A DNA stretch of 10,804 bases. Source: Candidatus Woesearchaeota archaeon. Its GTDB lineage: Archaea > Nanobdellota > Nanobdellia > Woesearchaeales > DSVV01. Numbering within the stretch: the first letter of the stretch is position 1; each line of letters begins with the position of its first letter. The DNA lies in the NCBI GenBank assembly GCA_023267795.1, contig JAHFMP010000016.1, positions 1 through 10,804 of the forward strand, in the 5' to 3' direction. Below the pieces are notes generated by a model, which was given only the letters and a program-made list of their open reading frames with translations, was not told the DNA's origin and ran no database searches. Positions 1 through 5,614 of this stretch are shown one piece after another. The position numbers were made by a program, and so were the translations under genes.

Positions 1-1732
1 GAGCAAGTGTTCCTGCATTCATAACATCCTCAAACATGTGCAGAACCATTTGCATGATTTCTCGCAAGTGGATTTGTCCTTTGGTTTGTTCAAACAGGAT
101 GTTAGAGTTAAAAAATCCCTTTACTTTTGCAGCAATTTTTGAATCAATGCCCAACGCTGCAAGCTTGTCCCGTAACACGAAGTCCTGCTTTTTCATGCGC
201 GTATTCATCGGCAATTCTCCTGCTTTCATAGCAGCAGCTATTGCCTGAGGCATTGGCTCTATTTTAAAGAACAAGTGATTATGTTTATTTGGAGATTTCC
301 CCATTGCAACAGGAGACTCTTTTGTTACAGTTTCTCTGTACACAACAATTGGCGGACTTGTCTGAATGTCAAGACCTTTTTCTGTCCTAATTCTGTTTTC
401 AATAACTTCCAAATGCAATTCTCCCATGCCACTCATCAAATGCTCGCCTGTTTCTTCATTAATTTTAACTTTAATGCACGGATCTTCTTTCTGGACCATG
501 CGCAAAATTTCAACAAGGCGTGGCAAATCACTCGGCTTCTTTGCTTCAACAGCTTTTGTCACAACTGGATCAAAAATGTGCAATATTTCTTCGAATGGTT
601 CTGTTGGCTGCAGAGTAATTGTTTCTCCTGGCATTGCTTTTAATCCAGCAACTCCTATGATATTTCCAGATGTTGCCCTATCCACAATTTCCCTTTTTGC
701 TCCATTGTACGTGAAGACCTGCTGTACACGAAGCTTTTGTTTTGCCCTGTTCAAATAAACTTCTAATCCTTTTTCAACAGATCCACAAAATAAACGGCCT
801 GCAGAAATTTCACCTGCTTGCGGATCAACAACTATTTTTGTAATCACAAAAAACAATGGCCCGTTTGGATCACATTTCAAAAGAGCTTTTCCTTCTTCTG
901 TTTCAAGCTCGCCATGCCAGAGTTTAGGAATCCTATACTGCTGTGCAACAACTGGATTTGGCAGATGCGTAATAACAGCATTCAAAATGCACTCATGAAT
1001 AGGTGCTTTTTTCTTCAAGATTTTGTACGCATCTGCATCTGCGCTCGTGTATGCACCAATAACCTCTTTTAACGTAATCCCTTTTTTCTGCATGTAAGGA
1101 ATAGATAGTGCCCAGTTGTGGAATGCACTGCCAAAGCAAACACTGCCGTTTGCAACATTCACTTGAAATTTATCACCATACTCTTCACCACCAATTTGCC
1201 TGATAAGCCTATTGACTTCTGTAATTGATTGGACAAAACGCTCTTGCATTGCTTCTGGAGTTAATTGCAATTCTTTAATCAGGCGATCTACTTTGTTGAT
1301 AAAAAGAATTGGTTTTACCCTTTCCCGCAATGCCTGCCTCAAAACAGTTTCTGTCTGCGGCATGATTCCTTCAACTGCACAAACAAGAACAATACACCCA
1401 TCCACTGCGCGCATTGCACGAGTGACATCTCCTCCAAAATCAACATGACCTGGTGTATCAATCAGATTAATTAAATATTCCTGTCCTTCATATTCGTGAA
1501 CCATGGAAACATTTGCTGCATCAATGGTAATTCCACGAGCAATTTCATCTTCGTGAAAATCCAGCATTCTGGCATGTCCTGCAAGCTCTTCACTCATCAT
1601 GCCAGCACCGCAGAGGAGGTTGTCTGAAAAAGTTGTTTTACCGTGATCAATATGTGCACAGATTGCAATGTTTCTGATTTTATCCTGATGTGACATTAAT
1701 CGCATAATGCGATCAACCATCTTTTCTCCCAT
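1..1732 (-). CDS. fusA: Translation elongation factor EF-2 (archaeal), 3' end beyond the window
   Basis: This GTPase drives ribosomal translocation in the cytoplasm. Reading the minus strand from ATG at 1732 gives about 577 residues with no stop. The start MGEKMVDRIMRLM matches archaeal EF-2 N-termini. The P-loop AHIDHGKTT (residues 26-34), DTPGHVDFGG and NKVD are the G1, G3 and G4 motifs. Switch I contains ARGITIDAANVSM. The visible end, near FEDVMNAGTLA, lies roughly 20 residues before the diphthamide loop of domain IV, so about 150 residues are missing. An in-frame ATG at 1747 would add five residues but lacks family support. The Shine-Dalgarno is weak (GAGAGTGA). The gene lies 59 bp after ndk, and a TATA box overlaps the ndk stop, so it may be read both from the ribosomal operon and from its own promoter. 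Confidence 0.96.
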   Translation of the reverse strand, partial: MGEKMVDRIMRLMSHQDKIRNIAICAHIDHGKTTFSDNLLCGAGMMSEELAGHARMLDFHEDEIARGITIDAANVSMVHEYEGQEYLINLIDTPGHVDFGGDVTRAMRAVDGCIVLVCAVEGIMPQTETVLRQALRERVKPILFINKVDRLIKELQLTPEAMQERFVQSITEVNRLIRQIGGEEYGDKFQVNVANGSVCFGSAFHNWALSIPYMQKKGITLKEVIGAYTSADADAYKILKKKAPIHECILNAVITHLPNPVVAQQYRIPKLWHGELETEEGKALLKCDPNGPLFFVITKIVVDPQAGEISAGRLFCGSVEKGLEVYLNRAKQKLRVQQVFTYNGAKREIVDRATSGNIIGVAGLKAMPGETITLQPTEPFEEILHIFDPVVTKAVEAKKPSDLPRLVEILRMVQKEDPCIKVKINEETGEHLMSGMGELHLEVIENRIRTEKGLDIQTSPPIVVYRETVTKESPVAMGKSPNKHNHLFFKIEPMPQAIAAAMKAGELPMNTRMKKQDFVLRDKLAALGIDSKIAAKVKGFFNSNILFEQTKGQIHLREIMQMVLHMFEDVMNAGTLA

Positions 1733-1756
1733 ACAATTCACTCTCATTATTCTCTA

Positions 1757-1795
1757 ATAAAAATCTGTTGCGAACAAAGTGAGCCAGATTTTTAT
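1757..1795 (-). repeat. 11-bp perfect inverted repeat between ndk and EF-2
   Basis: ATAAAAATCTG (1757-1767) and CAGATTTTTAT (1785-1795) are perfect reverse complements around a 17-nt loop. The upstream arm (in minus-strand order) contains the ndk stop codon. In RNA this would be a hairpin at the ndk 3' end, a candidate processing or termination element. No function is proven. Confidence 0.6.
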
Positions 1796-1798
1796 AAA
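1791..1798 (-). promoter_or_regulatory. TATA-box candidate for EF-2
   Basis: TTTATAAA is centred about 26 bp upstream of position 1768, which would be the transcription start. That leaves a leader of about 36 nt before the EF-2 ATG. The box overlaps the ndk stop codon and one arm of the inverted repeat at 1757-1795. It is inferred from spacing and sequence only. Confidence 0.45.
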
Positions 1799-2271
1799 GT
1801 GTGTTTTTCATGCGTCATGGCATAGTTGTGCAATTCTTCTTTGGAAAACCACAATGCAATTTCTGTTTTTGCATCTTCTTTTGAACCAGAGGCATGAACG
1901 AGATTCTTAATTGCAATGCCTTTTTTATCAGCAAAGCCGTACGAATGATGTGCAAAATCCCCGCGAATGGTTCCTGGCGCTGCTGTCTTTGGCTCTGTTG
2001 CACCTACCATTTTTCTTACAAGATCAATAGCATCAATACCTTCAAGCACCATTGCTACAACAGGACCAGAAATAATAAAAGCTTCAAGGCCACTGTAGAA
2101 TGATTTGTTTATATGTGCAGCATAGTGTTTTTTGGAAAATTCCTTATCAATCCTTACCATTTTCATAGCGATTATTTTCAAGCCAACATTTTCAAATCGT
2201 GCAGTGATTTGACCAACAAGACCCCTCTCTACACCATCTGGCTTAATTAAAATTAATGTTCGTTCAAACAT
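1792..2271 (-). CDS. ndk: Nucleoside diphosphate kinase
   Basis: The enzyme transfers a gamma-phosphate from ATP to NDPs through a phosphohistidine, maintaining NTP pools in the cytoplasm. The 159-residue protein starts MFERTLILIKPDGVERGLVG. It carries K10, Y50, the SGPVVAMVLEG strand, R86 in VRKMVGATEP, PGTIRGDF and the catalytic H126 in NLVHASGS. In most family members that last motif reads HGSDS or HASDS, so the Asp is replaced here by Gly. The ATG at 2271 was chosen over an in-frame start at 2322 because homology begins at MFERTL and a GTGAGG Shine-Dalgarno precedes it. That site overlaps the L24e stop, which suggests translational coupling. It follows L24e by 10 bp, as in the common archaeal L7Ae-S28e-L24e-ndk cluster. 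Confidence 0.96.
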   Translation of the reverse strand: MFERTLILIKPDGVERGLVGQITARFENVGLKIIAMKMVRIDKEFSKKHYAAHINKSFYSGLEAFIISGPVVAMVLEGIDAIDLVRKMVGATEPKTAAPGTIRGDFAHHSYGFADKKGIAIKNLVHASGSKEDAKTEIALWFSKEELHNYAMTHEKHTL

Positions 2272-2281
2272 TTTAAAAACC

Positions 2282-2539
2282 TCACTCTGCTTTTTTAGAA
2301 AAATCTGTTTCCTGCGAAGCAAGAAGATCCACAGATTTTTTAGCTGCTTTCTTCAGTGCAATGCCAACCTCTCCTTTCACATATGCTTTTGTCCATTTAT
2401 AATTGACAGGTTTTCTGTGCAGATCTAAATAATTTTTTTGACATTTGCTGTTGAGGAACCATAAAATCTGACCATTCTTGCGAACAAACATTTTACCTGT
2501 TCCTTTTGGTATTTCTTTGCCGCTAAATATGCATTTCAT
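2282..2539 (-). CDS. rpl24e: Large-subunit ribosomal protein L24e, zinc ligands partly lost
   Basis: This small archaeal/eukaryotic ribosomal protein of the 50S subunit is 85 residues long. The fold signature is clear: KCIFSGKEIPKGTGKMF, then NGQILWFLNSKCQKNY and YKWTKAY. The family normally has a CxxC...CxxxC zinc ribbon. Here only C3 and C33 remain, with Ser at position 6 and Leu at position 29. A lysine-rich tail follows residue 55. The ATG at 2539 has a strong AGGTGAT Shine-Dalgarno, and that site begins inside the S28e stop codon (TAGGTGA), so the two are probably coupled. It is 10 bp downstream of S28e and 10 bp upstream of ndk in the same operon. The identification is firm; whether the protein still binds zinc is doubtful. 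Confidence 0.93.
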   Translation of the reverse strand: MKCIFSGKEIPKGTGKMFVRKNGQILWFLNSKCQKNYLDLHRKPVNYKWTKAYVKGEVGIALKKAAKKSVDLLASQETDFSKKAE

Positions 2540-2549
2540 AAAAAATCAC

Positions 2550-2888
2550 CTAAACATTTCCACGGCCTGCTTTATTCAGCGGTCGTGCCTCAATTTCTGT
2601 TTCCCGAAGCATGAGGACATCATTCTTTTGTACAGGACCACGAACATTTCTCCGCAGGATTTTGTTTTTATCAAAACCTTCCAAAACCTTGCAGCGAACT
2701 TGCGTCACTTCTCCTCGAGTTCCTGTTCTTCCAATTATTTCTTCAATGCGCGCAGGAACTGCTGATGAAAAAGAAACAGATCCTTTTTTTACTTCACCTT
2801 CTTCACCTGATTTTTGCAGTGGTTTTTGTTGCAATTTCTCTGCTGGTTTTTGTTGTTTGACTTCTGGTTTGGTATCTTCCATCTGCAT
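2550..2888 (-). CDS. rps28e: Small-subunit ribosomal protein S28e with an N-terminal extension
   Basis: The 112-residue protein is a component of the 30S subunit near the mRNA exit region. The family core spans about residues 44-104: [20 protein letters not shown], then RRNVRGPV and [14 protein letters not shown]. Typical S28e is about 70 residues. Here some 43 extra residues rich in Lys, Gln, Glu and Pro precede the core, and the tail adds NKAGRGNV. The start at 2888 lies 2 bp from the L7Ae stop (TAGTGATG), so it is probably translationally coupled. ATG at 2882 is an alternative two codons later. A start further upstream would run through L7Ae in another frame and can be dismissed. The extension is probably disordered; whether it is translated from 2888 needs confirmation. 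Confidence 0.93.
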   Translation of the reverse strand: MQMEDTKPEVKQQKPAEKLQQKPLQKSGEEGEVKKGSVSFSSAVPARIEEIIGRTGTRGEVTQVRCKVLEGFDKNKILRRNVRGPVQKNDVLMLRETEIEARPLNKAGRGNV

Positions 2889-2890
2889 CA

Positions 2891-3208
2891 CTAATTTCCA
2901 GCAATTGCTTGAATAAGTTTTTTTGCTTCTCCTTCTGCAACAACTGCAACTGCTCCTGTACCAACAGGTAATCCAGCTGCTGCACCGAGCTGTTCTTTGC
3001 TCGGCACTTCGACACAAGGTATTCCTTTTTCTTTTGCAAGAAGCGGCAAATGCATAATAATTTCTGCTGGCTGTACATCTTTTGCAACAACAACAAGTTT
3101 TGCCTGCCCTCTTTCCAGTGCTTTTGTCACTTCATTAGAACCTTTTTTTAGTTTCCCTGTTGCTTTTGCAACTTCAACTGCTTCATAAATTTGATCTGCA
3201 TCTGCCAT
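2891..3208 (-). CDS. rpl7ae: Ribosomal protein L7Ae
   Basis: This kink-turn RNA-binding protein belongs to the archaeal 50S subunit and also to box C/D and H/ACA guide RNPs and RNase P. The 105-residue product contains the RNA-contact signature [14 protein letters not shown] (about residues 21-34), followed by [49 protein letters not shown] and a short C-terminal helix. Start choice: ATG at 3208 follows GGAGGAGTAAAA, an excellent Shine-Dalgarno, and [11 protein letters not shown] resembles known N-termini. An in-frame start at 3295 would add 29 residues without family similarity. It is the first gene of the operon, with S28e two bases downstream. The structured leader upstream makes autoregulation plausible, as known for other archaeal L7Ae mRNAs. 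Confidence 0.97.
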   Translation of the reverse strand: MADADQIYEAVEVAKATGKLKKGSNEVTKALERGQAKLVVVAKDVQPAEIIMHLPLLAKEKGIPCVEVPSKEQLGAAAGLPVGTGAVAVVAEGEAKKLIQAIAGN

Positions 3209-3324
3209 TTTTACTCCTCCAACACATTGTTTTTTTGATGAGTAGAGATAGAAAGTACCTCTCTCCAGCTCAGATCTTCTCTGAACCTTCATCAATCATC
3301 GGTTCCTGCTTTTTTGAGCAGGAT
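3209..3324 (-). promoter_or_regulatory. Structured 5' leader of the L7Ae operon
   Basis: If transcription starts about 26 bp after the TATA box at 3347-3354, the leader is roughly 115 nt. It contains three small inverted repeats: CCTGCT/AGCAGG (3305-3322), GAACC/GGTTC (3283-3305) and TCAGA/TCTGA (3270-3284). Neighbouring stems share bases, so they compete. UGAUGA (3289-3294) and CUGA (3270-3273) on the minus strand resemble box C and box D, the parts of a kink-turn bound by L7Ae. I could not find a convincing flanking stem. Confidence 0.4.
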
Positions 3325-3346
3325 AGTCTCTTGAATGAAGAGGTTG

Positions 3347-3354
3347 TTTTTAAA
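3347..3354 (-). promoter_or_regulatory. TATA box for the ribosomal operon
   Basis: TTTAAAAA on the minus strand is a good archaeal TATA element. It sits upstream of L7Ae with room for a long leader, and no other good TATA element lies between it and the L7Ae start. Confidence 0.5.
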
Positions 3355-3371
3355 TGTTGTTGAAAAAGCAA

Positions 3372-3400
3372 AATCTCCGCAGCCTAGCAGCCGTGAGATT
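3372..3400. repeat. Inverted repeat between divergent promoters
   Basis: AATCTC (3372-3377) pairs with GAGATT (3395-3400). The loop holds a direct repeat GCAGCC (3379-3384 and 3387-3392). It lies just upstream of the operon TATA box and of the DUF357 promoter, a position suited to a shared operator. Confidence 0.35.
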
Positions 3401-3411
3401 CGGTTTTGTCA

Positions 3412-3424
3412 GTAATATTTTTAA
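3412..3424 (+). promoter_or_regulatory. TATA-like element for the DUF357 gene
   Basis: TAATATTTTTAA is centred about 29 bp before the ATG at 3448, and no Shine-Dalgarno precedes that ATG. The transcript is therefore probably leaderless. Confidence 0.4.
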
Positions 3425-3447
3425 CTTCCTTGTCTTTTGTTCAATTT

Positions 3448-3741
3448 ATGACCAACACTGTTACCAAAGAAAAGCTTGCAAAATATTTTGACATCACAAA
3501 CAGAGCGTTGCATAAAGTCAAGATTGCAAAAGAACAGAAAATAGATTGGAAAGCAAGCGCAGAAGATTTTCTTGACATGGCACAACGATATTACTCTGAT
3601 GCAGATTATTTTGCAAAGAAAGGAGATATAGTGACTGCATTTGCTGCACTGAATTATGCTCATGGCTGGTTAGATGCTGGTGCAAGACTTGGATTATTTG
3701 ATGTTGGAAAAGATAATATTCTTTTTACTGTTGATAATTAA
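3448..3741 (+). CDS. DUF357 family protein
   Basis: The 97-residue helical protein belongs to an archaea-specific family of unknown function. The diagnostic stretch is DMAQRYYSDADYFAKKGD (about 43-60), then AFAALNYAHGWLDAGARLGL (64-83) and a final LFTVDN. These are the classic conserved motifs of DUF357, and the length is usual for the family. ATG at 3448 was preferred to a TTG at 3406 because family similarity begins shortly after it and the TATA spacing fits a leaderless start. It is transcribed away from the ribosomal operon, and its stop overlaps the stop of the convergent hydrolase by two bases. No catalytic residues are recognisable. The family call is confident; the role is unknown. 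Confidence 0.88.
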   Translation: MTNTVTKEKLAKYFDITNRALHKVKIAKEQKIDWKASAEDFLDMAQRYYSDADYFAKKGDIVTAFAALNYAHGWLDAGARLGLFDVGKDNILFTVDN

Positions 3742-4454
3742 TAATAATTCCAAAGCCATGTAATAATCATTGCAATAGAACTATCCTGATTTTGCAAGAT
3801 ATCTGTTCCATGGCCTGCTGTCTGATACAGTTTGATTTCTTTGTACTCTGTATTTACAGCATTATATATTTTTGTTGCTGCAACTGCTGCTTCTTTGTCG
3901 TCAAAACTTGCAACAAAAAGAACAGGACGATCATAAAATTCTGCAATGTCCAGTGTTTTCAGTCCATGATAGTCTTCTCCTGCAGAAAGAAGCACTACTG
4001 CATCAATTCGTGGATCCTGCACTGCCTGCTTTAACGCTGCATTTGCACCAATGCTTGCTCCTATAACTGCAATTTTCCCATATCCTTTTGCTTCGAGAAA
4101 ATCTACGCCTGCCTGGACATCTAAAACAAGATTCTGCCAATCTGCTTCTGTAAATTGTGTATAATCCAAATCACTGTTCCCATGGCCACGTAAATCAATT
4201 GCCAAAACAGTAAAACCATTCTGCTGAAGTTGCTGGGATAAATTTTCGTACGCTGACTTATCGTGGCCAAGCATAGGCACTAACAGTACAGCACGATGCA
4301 GTGTATTTGCAACTTCATTGTATTCTGCACTGATATTTACTTCATCTGCTGTTGTCAAGAAAATTTCATTGTAAGCAATTATTTTTTCATTGGATGTTCC
4401 GCAGGCATCAAGAAACAAAAATAAGAATAGAAAACAAAAAATGATGTTTTTCAT
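3738..4454 (-). CDS. Secreted lipoprotein alpha/beta hydrolase
   Basis: The 238-residue protein starts with a signal peptide, MKN then a long Ile/Phe/Leu core, ending in a lipobox-like LDAC with Cys18. It is therefore probably exported and lipid-anchored outside the cell membrane. The alpha/beta hydrolase fold follows: VLLVPMLGHDKSAYENL (oxyanion-hole strand), VLAIDLRGHGNSD, and the nucleophile elbow IGASIG with Ser134. An acidic residue sits in VASFDDKEA (Asp185 or Asp186) and the catalytic His is His215 in GHGTDIL. The dienelactone hydrolase/esterase-like branch fits best, but the substrate is unknown. Asp at the -2 lipobox position is unusual. No Shine-Dalgarno is visible; a TATA element 27 bp upstream indicates a leaderless mRNA. 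The start codon is the only one that gives the signal peptide. Confidence 0.87.
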   Translation of the reverse strand: MKNIIFCFLFLFLFLDACGTSNEKIIAYNEIFLTTADEVNISAEYNEVANTLHRAVLLVPMLGHDKSAYENLSQQLQQNGFTVLAIDLRGHGNSDLDYTQFTEADWQNLVLDVQAGVDFLEAKGYGKIAVIGASIGANAALKQAVQDPRIDAVVLLSAGEDYHGLKTLDIAEFYDRPVLFVASFDDKEAAVAATKIYNAVNTEYKEIKLYQTAGHGTDILQNQDSSIAMIITWLWNYY

Positions 4455-4461
4455 AATAAGT

Positions 4462-4489
4462 ATGAGTAGCTCATGTTTTATATATTTTT
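4462..4489 (-). promoter_or_regulatory. Promoter of the hydrolase with a small palindrome
   Basis: The AT-rich TATA stretch at 4476-4489 is centred about 27 bp before the ATG, so initiation at the start codon is expected. ATGAG/CTCAT (4462-4466 and 4470-4474, 3-nt spacer) lies between TATA box and gene, where a bound repressor would block initiation. Confidence 0.45.
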
Positions 4490-4507
4490 AGATTGATTTT
4501 ACCAAAA

Positions 4508-4515
4508 TTTATATA
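4508..4515 (+). promoter_or_regulatory. TATA box for the membrane protein gene
   Basis: TTTATATA matches the archaeal consensus exactly. Transcription would start near 4537, giving a leader of about 45 nt that ends in the Shine-Dalgarno GAGGA at 4574-4578. Confidence 0.6.
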
Positions 4516-4582
4516 ACACAACAATCGTAAATATAAGTAAATGTAACTTAAGACATAATAAAAAACAAAAAAAGAGGATATT

Positions 4583-5008
4583 ATGAGCTTCTTATTACGC
4601 TATAGAGAATTGCCGAGATATTTGCGGCTTTCATACATTTTTTCTTTTCTCCTTATTCTCTGCCACGTTGCAGTGTCAGGAATCCTGGTTTACTGGCAGG
4701 CATTTGAACCAGAGAATCTTGCATACAAGGCATGGTTTAAAGGACCAATGCATCTGGAGCTGTTTGACAGTACAACAACTGCTGCTATTATTTTTGGTAT
4801 ATTCCTTACTGCACAGCTCATTGGCTTATTTTTGTACATCACGTGGATGTTTGAACAGGGGAAAAAAATATATTATCTTGTTTTTGGAATGATTGTTGCC
4901 GGTATTTGGACATACTTTCTTCTTCCTGGAATAATTCTTCTTGGCTTGATGTTGCCAGAAGCTTCTCTGCACCATTTTGGGGTGCTGAGTTTTGAAGATT
5001 TATTTTGA
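4583..5008 (+). CDS. Uncharacterised three-helix membrane protein
   Basis: I do not recognise this 141-residue protein. It has three strongly hydrophobic segments: about residues 17-38, 66-90 and 96-124, the last with Pro115 in the middle. The basic N-terminus (RYRELPRYLR) suggests the N-terminal end is cytoplasmic, so the 40-65 loop with KAWFKGPMHLELFD would face outward. The C-terminal tail, EASLHHFGVLSFEDLF, is short and acidic. No cofactor or catalytic motif stands out. The gene has a perfect TATA box and a GAGGA ribosome-binding site, so expression is well supported. It is divergent from the lipoprotein hydrolase and followed by a 291-bp stretch without genes. It may be a single-copy orphan limited to related archaea. 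Confidence 0.75.
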   Translation: MSFLLRYRELPRYLRLSYIFSFLLILCHVAVSGILVYWQAFEPENLAYKAWFKGPMHLELFDSTTTAAIIFGIFLTAQLIGLFLYITWMFEQGKKIYYLVFGMIVAGIWTYFLLPGIILLGLMLPEASLHHFGVLSFEDLF

Positions 5009-5077
5009 ATGTATTGAACGTGCCATCCGATTCAGCGAGTGATTTCAGAGTTTACGATTATTTCGTGCTTCAGCTAT

Positions 5078-5202
5078 ACATTTTTTCCGCCGCCTGAAAA
5101 CGCACGCTTGCCTCTTATTTGTCCCCCTTAATGGGAATAAGGGGGATAAATAAGAGACAAGGAAAAGAAAAAGTGAATAGAGATAGGCGGCGGAAAAAAT
5201 GT
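5078..5202. repeat. 125-bp nested palindrome in a gene-free stretch
   Basis: The 5009-5299 interval has no convincing gene, but contains two nested stems. The outer arms, ACATTTTTTCCGCCGCCT (5078-5095) and its perfect complement (5185-5202), form 18 bp. The inner stem pairs 5107-5130 with 5138-5161: 4 bp, one mismatch, 9 bp, one G-T, 9 bp, closing on a 7-nt loop. The halves are separated by unequal unpaired stretches (11 and 23 nt). No target-site duplication is evident at the edges. It may be a miniature inverted-repeat element, a structured RNA, or a transcription end signal for the membrane-protein gene. Confidence 0.75.
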
Positions 5203-5268
5203 TCCTCTGTTTCCTGTCGAAGTTGCATATTTCACTTGAGAAATTGGATGGCACTATTGAACATCATC

Positions 5269-5276
5269 TTTATTAA
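5269..5276 (+). promoter_or_regulatory. TATA box for the SemiSWEET gene
   Basis: TTTATTAA is centred about 27 bp before the ATG at 5300, and no Shine-Dalgarno is present. This is the spacing expected for a leaderless transcript. Confidence 0.5.
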
Positions 5277-5299
5277 TCAGAAAAGATATTTCTTTTTGT

Positions 5300-5560
5300 A
5301 TGAACTGGGAAATCATCGGATACATAGGAGCAGCGTGCACAACATTCTGCTTTATTCCACAAATTATAAAGACAGTAAAAACAAAAAAAATTGATGATAT
5401 CTCATGGATTTATCTTGGAATTCTTGCGTTTGGCATCCTGATGTGGACAGTGTATGGGTTTGCGATCCGGAACAACGTCCTTATTAGTGCAAACATAATA
5501 ACTCTCGCATTTGTTCTCATAATAATTTGGACGAAAGTGTATTATGATAAGAAGCATTAA
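5300..5560 (+). CDS. SemiSWEET sugar transporter (PQ-loop/MtN3 family)
   Basis: SemiSWEETs are half-transporters of three helices that dimerise to make a facilitative sugar carrier in the membrane. The 86-residue protein has the expected layout: TM1 at about 3-25 with the signature Pro20-Gln21 in FIPQIIKTVKTKK, DDIS just before TM2, TM2 at about 35-55 with the W49/YG52-53 pattern, and TM3 at about 58-80 with Asn65 in the pore-facing position. The length is typical. The ATG at 5300 fits the leaderless promoter. The gene is convergent with the CADD-like gene, with 54 bp between stops. The substrate cannot be read from the sequence; a small sugar is usual for the family. Confidence 0.88.
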   Translation: MNWEIIGYIGAACTTFCFIPQIIKTVKTKKIDDISWIYLGILAFGILMWTVYGFAIRNNVLISANIITLAFVLIIIWTKVYYDKKH

Positions 5561-5574
5561 TGCTGCCTATGAAG

Positions 5575-5588
5575 CTCGACTAGTCGAG
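5575..5588. repeat. 14-bp perfect palindrome between convergent genes
   Basis: CTCGACTAGTCGAG is self-complementary throughout. It sits between the stops of the SemiSWEET and CADD-like genes. In RNA it gives a 5-bp hairpin with a CUAG loop on either strand. No T-run follows directly, so it is not a standard terminator. Confidence 0.55.
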
Positions 5589-5614
5589 GACATAAAAAAT
5601 ATTCTATGAGTTCT

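Noticed and set aside
3270..3294. Kink-turn or box C/D RNA in the L7Ae leader
   Set aside because: UGAUGA and CUGA are present, but the bases flanking them do not form a convincing stem, so I kept only a structured-leader annotation.
3209..3295. Longer L7Ae start adding 29 residues
   Set aside because: The added residues have no family similarity, and a near-perfect GGAGG site precedes the internal ATG at 3208.
5045..5254. 69-residue minus-strand frame and an overlapping plus-strand frame in the gene-free stretch
   Set aside because: Both run through the nested palindrome, lack ribosome-binding sites and show no recognisable domain.
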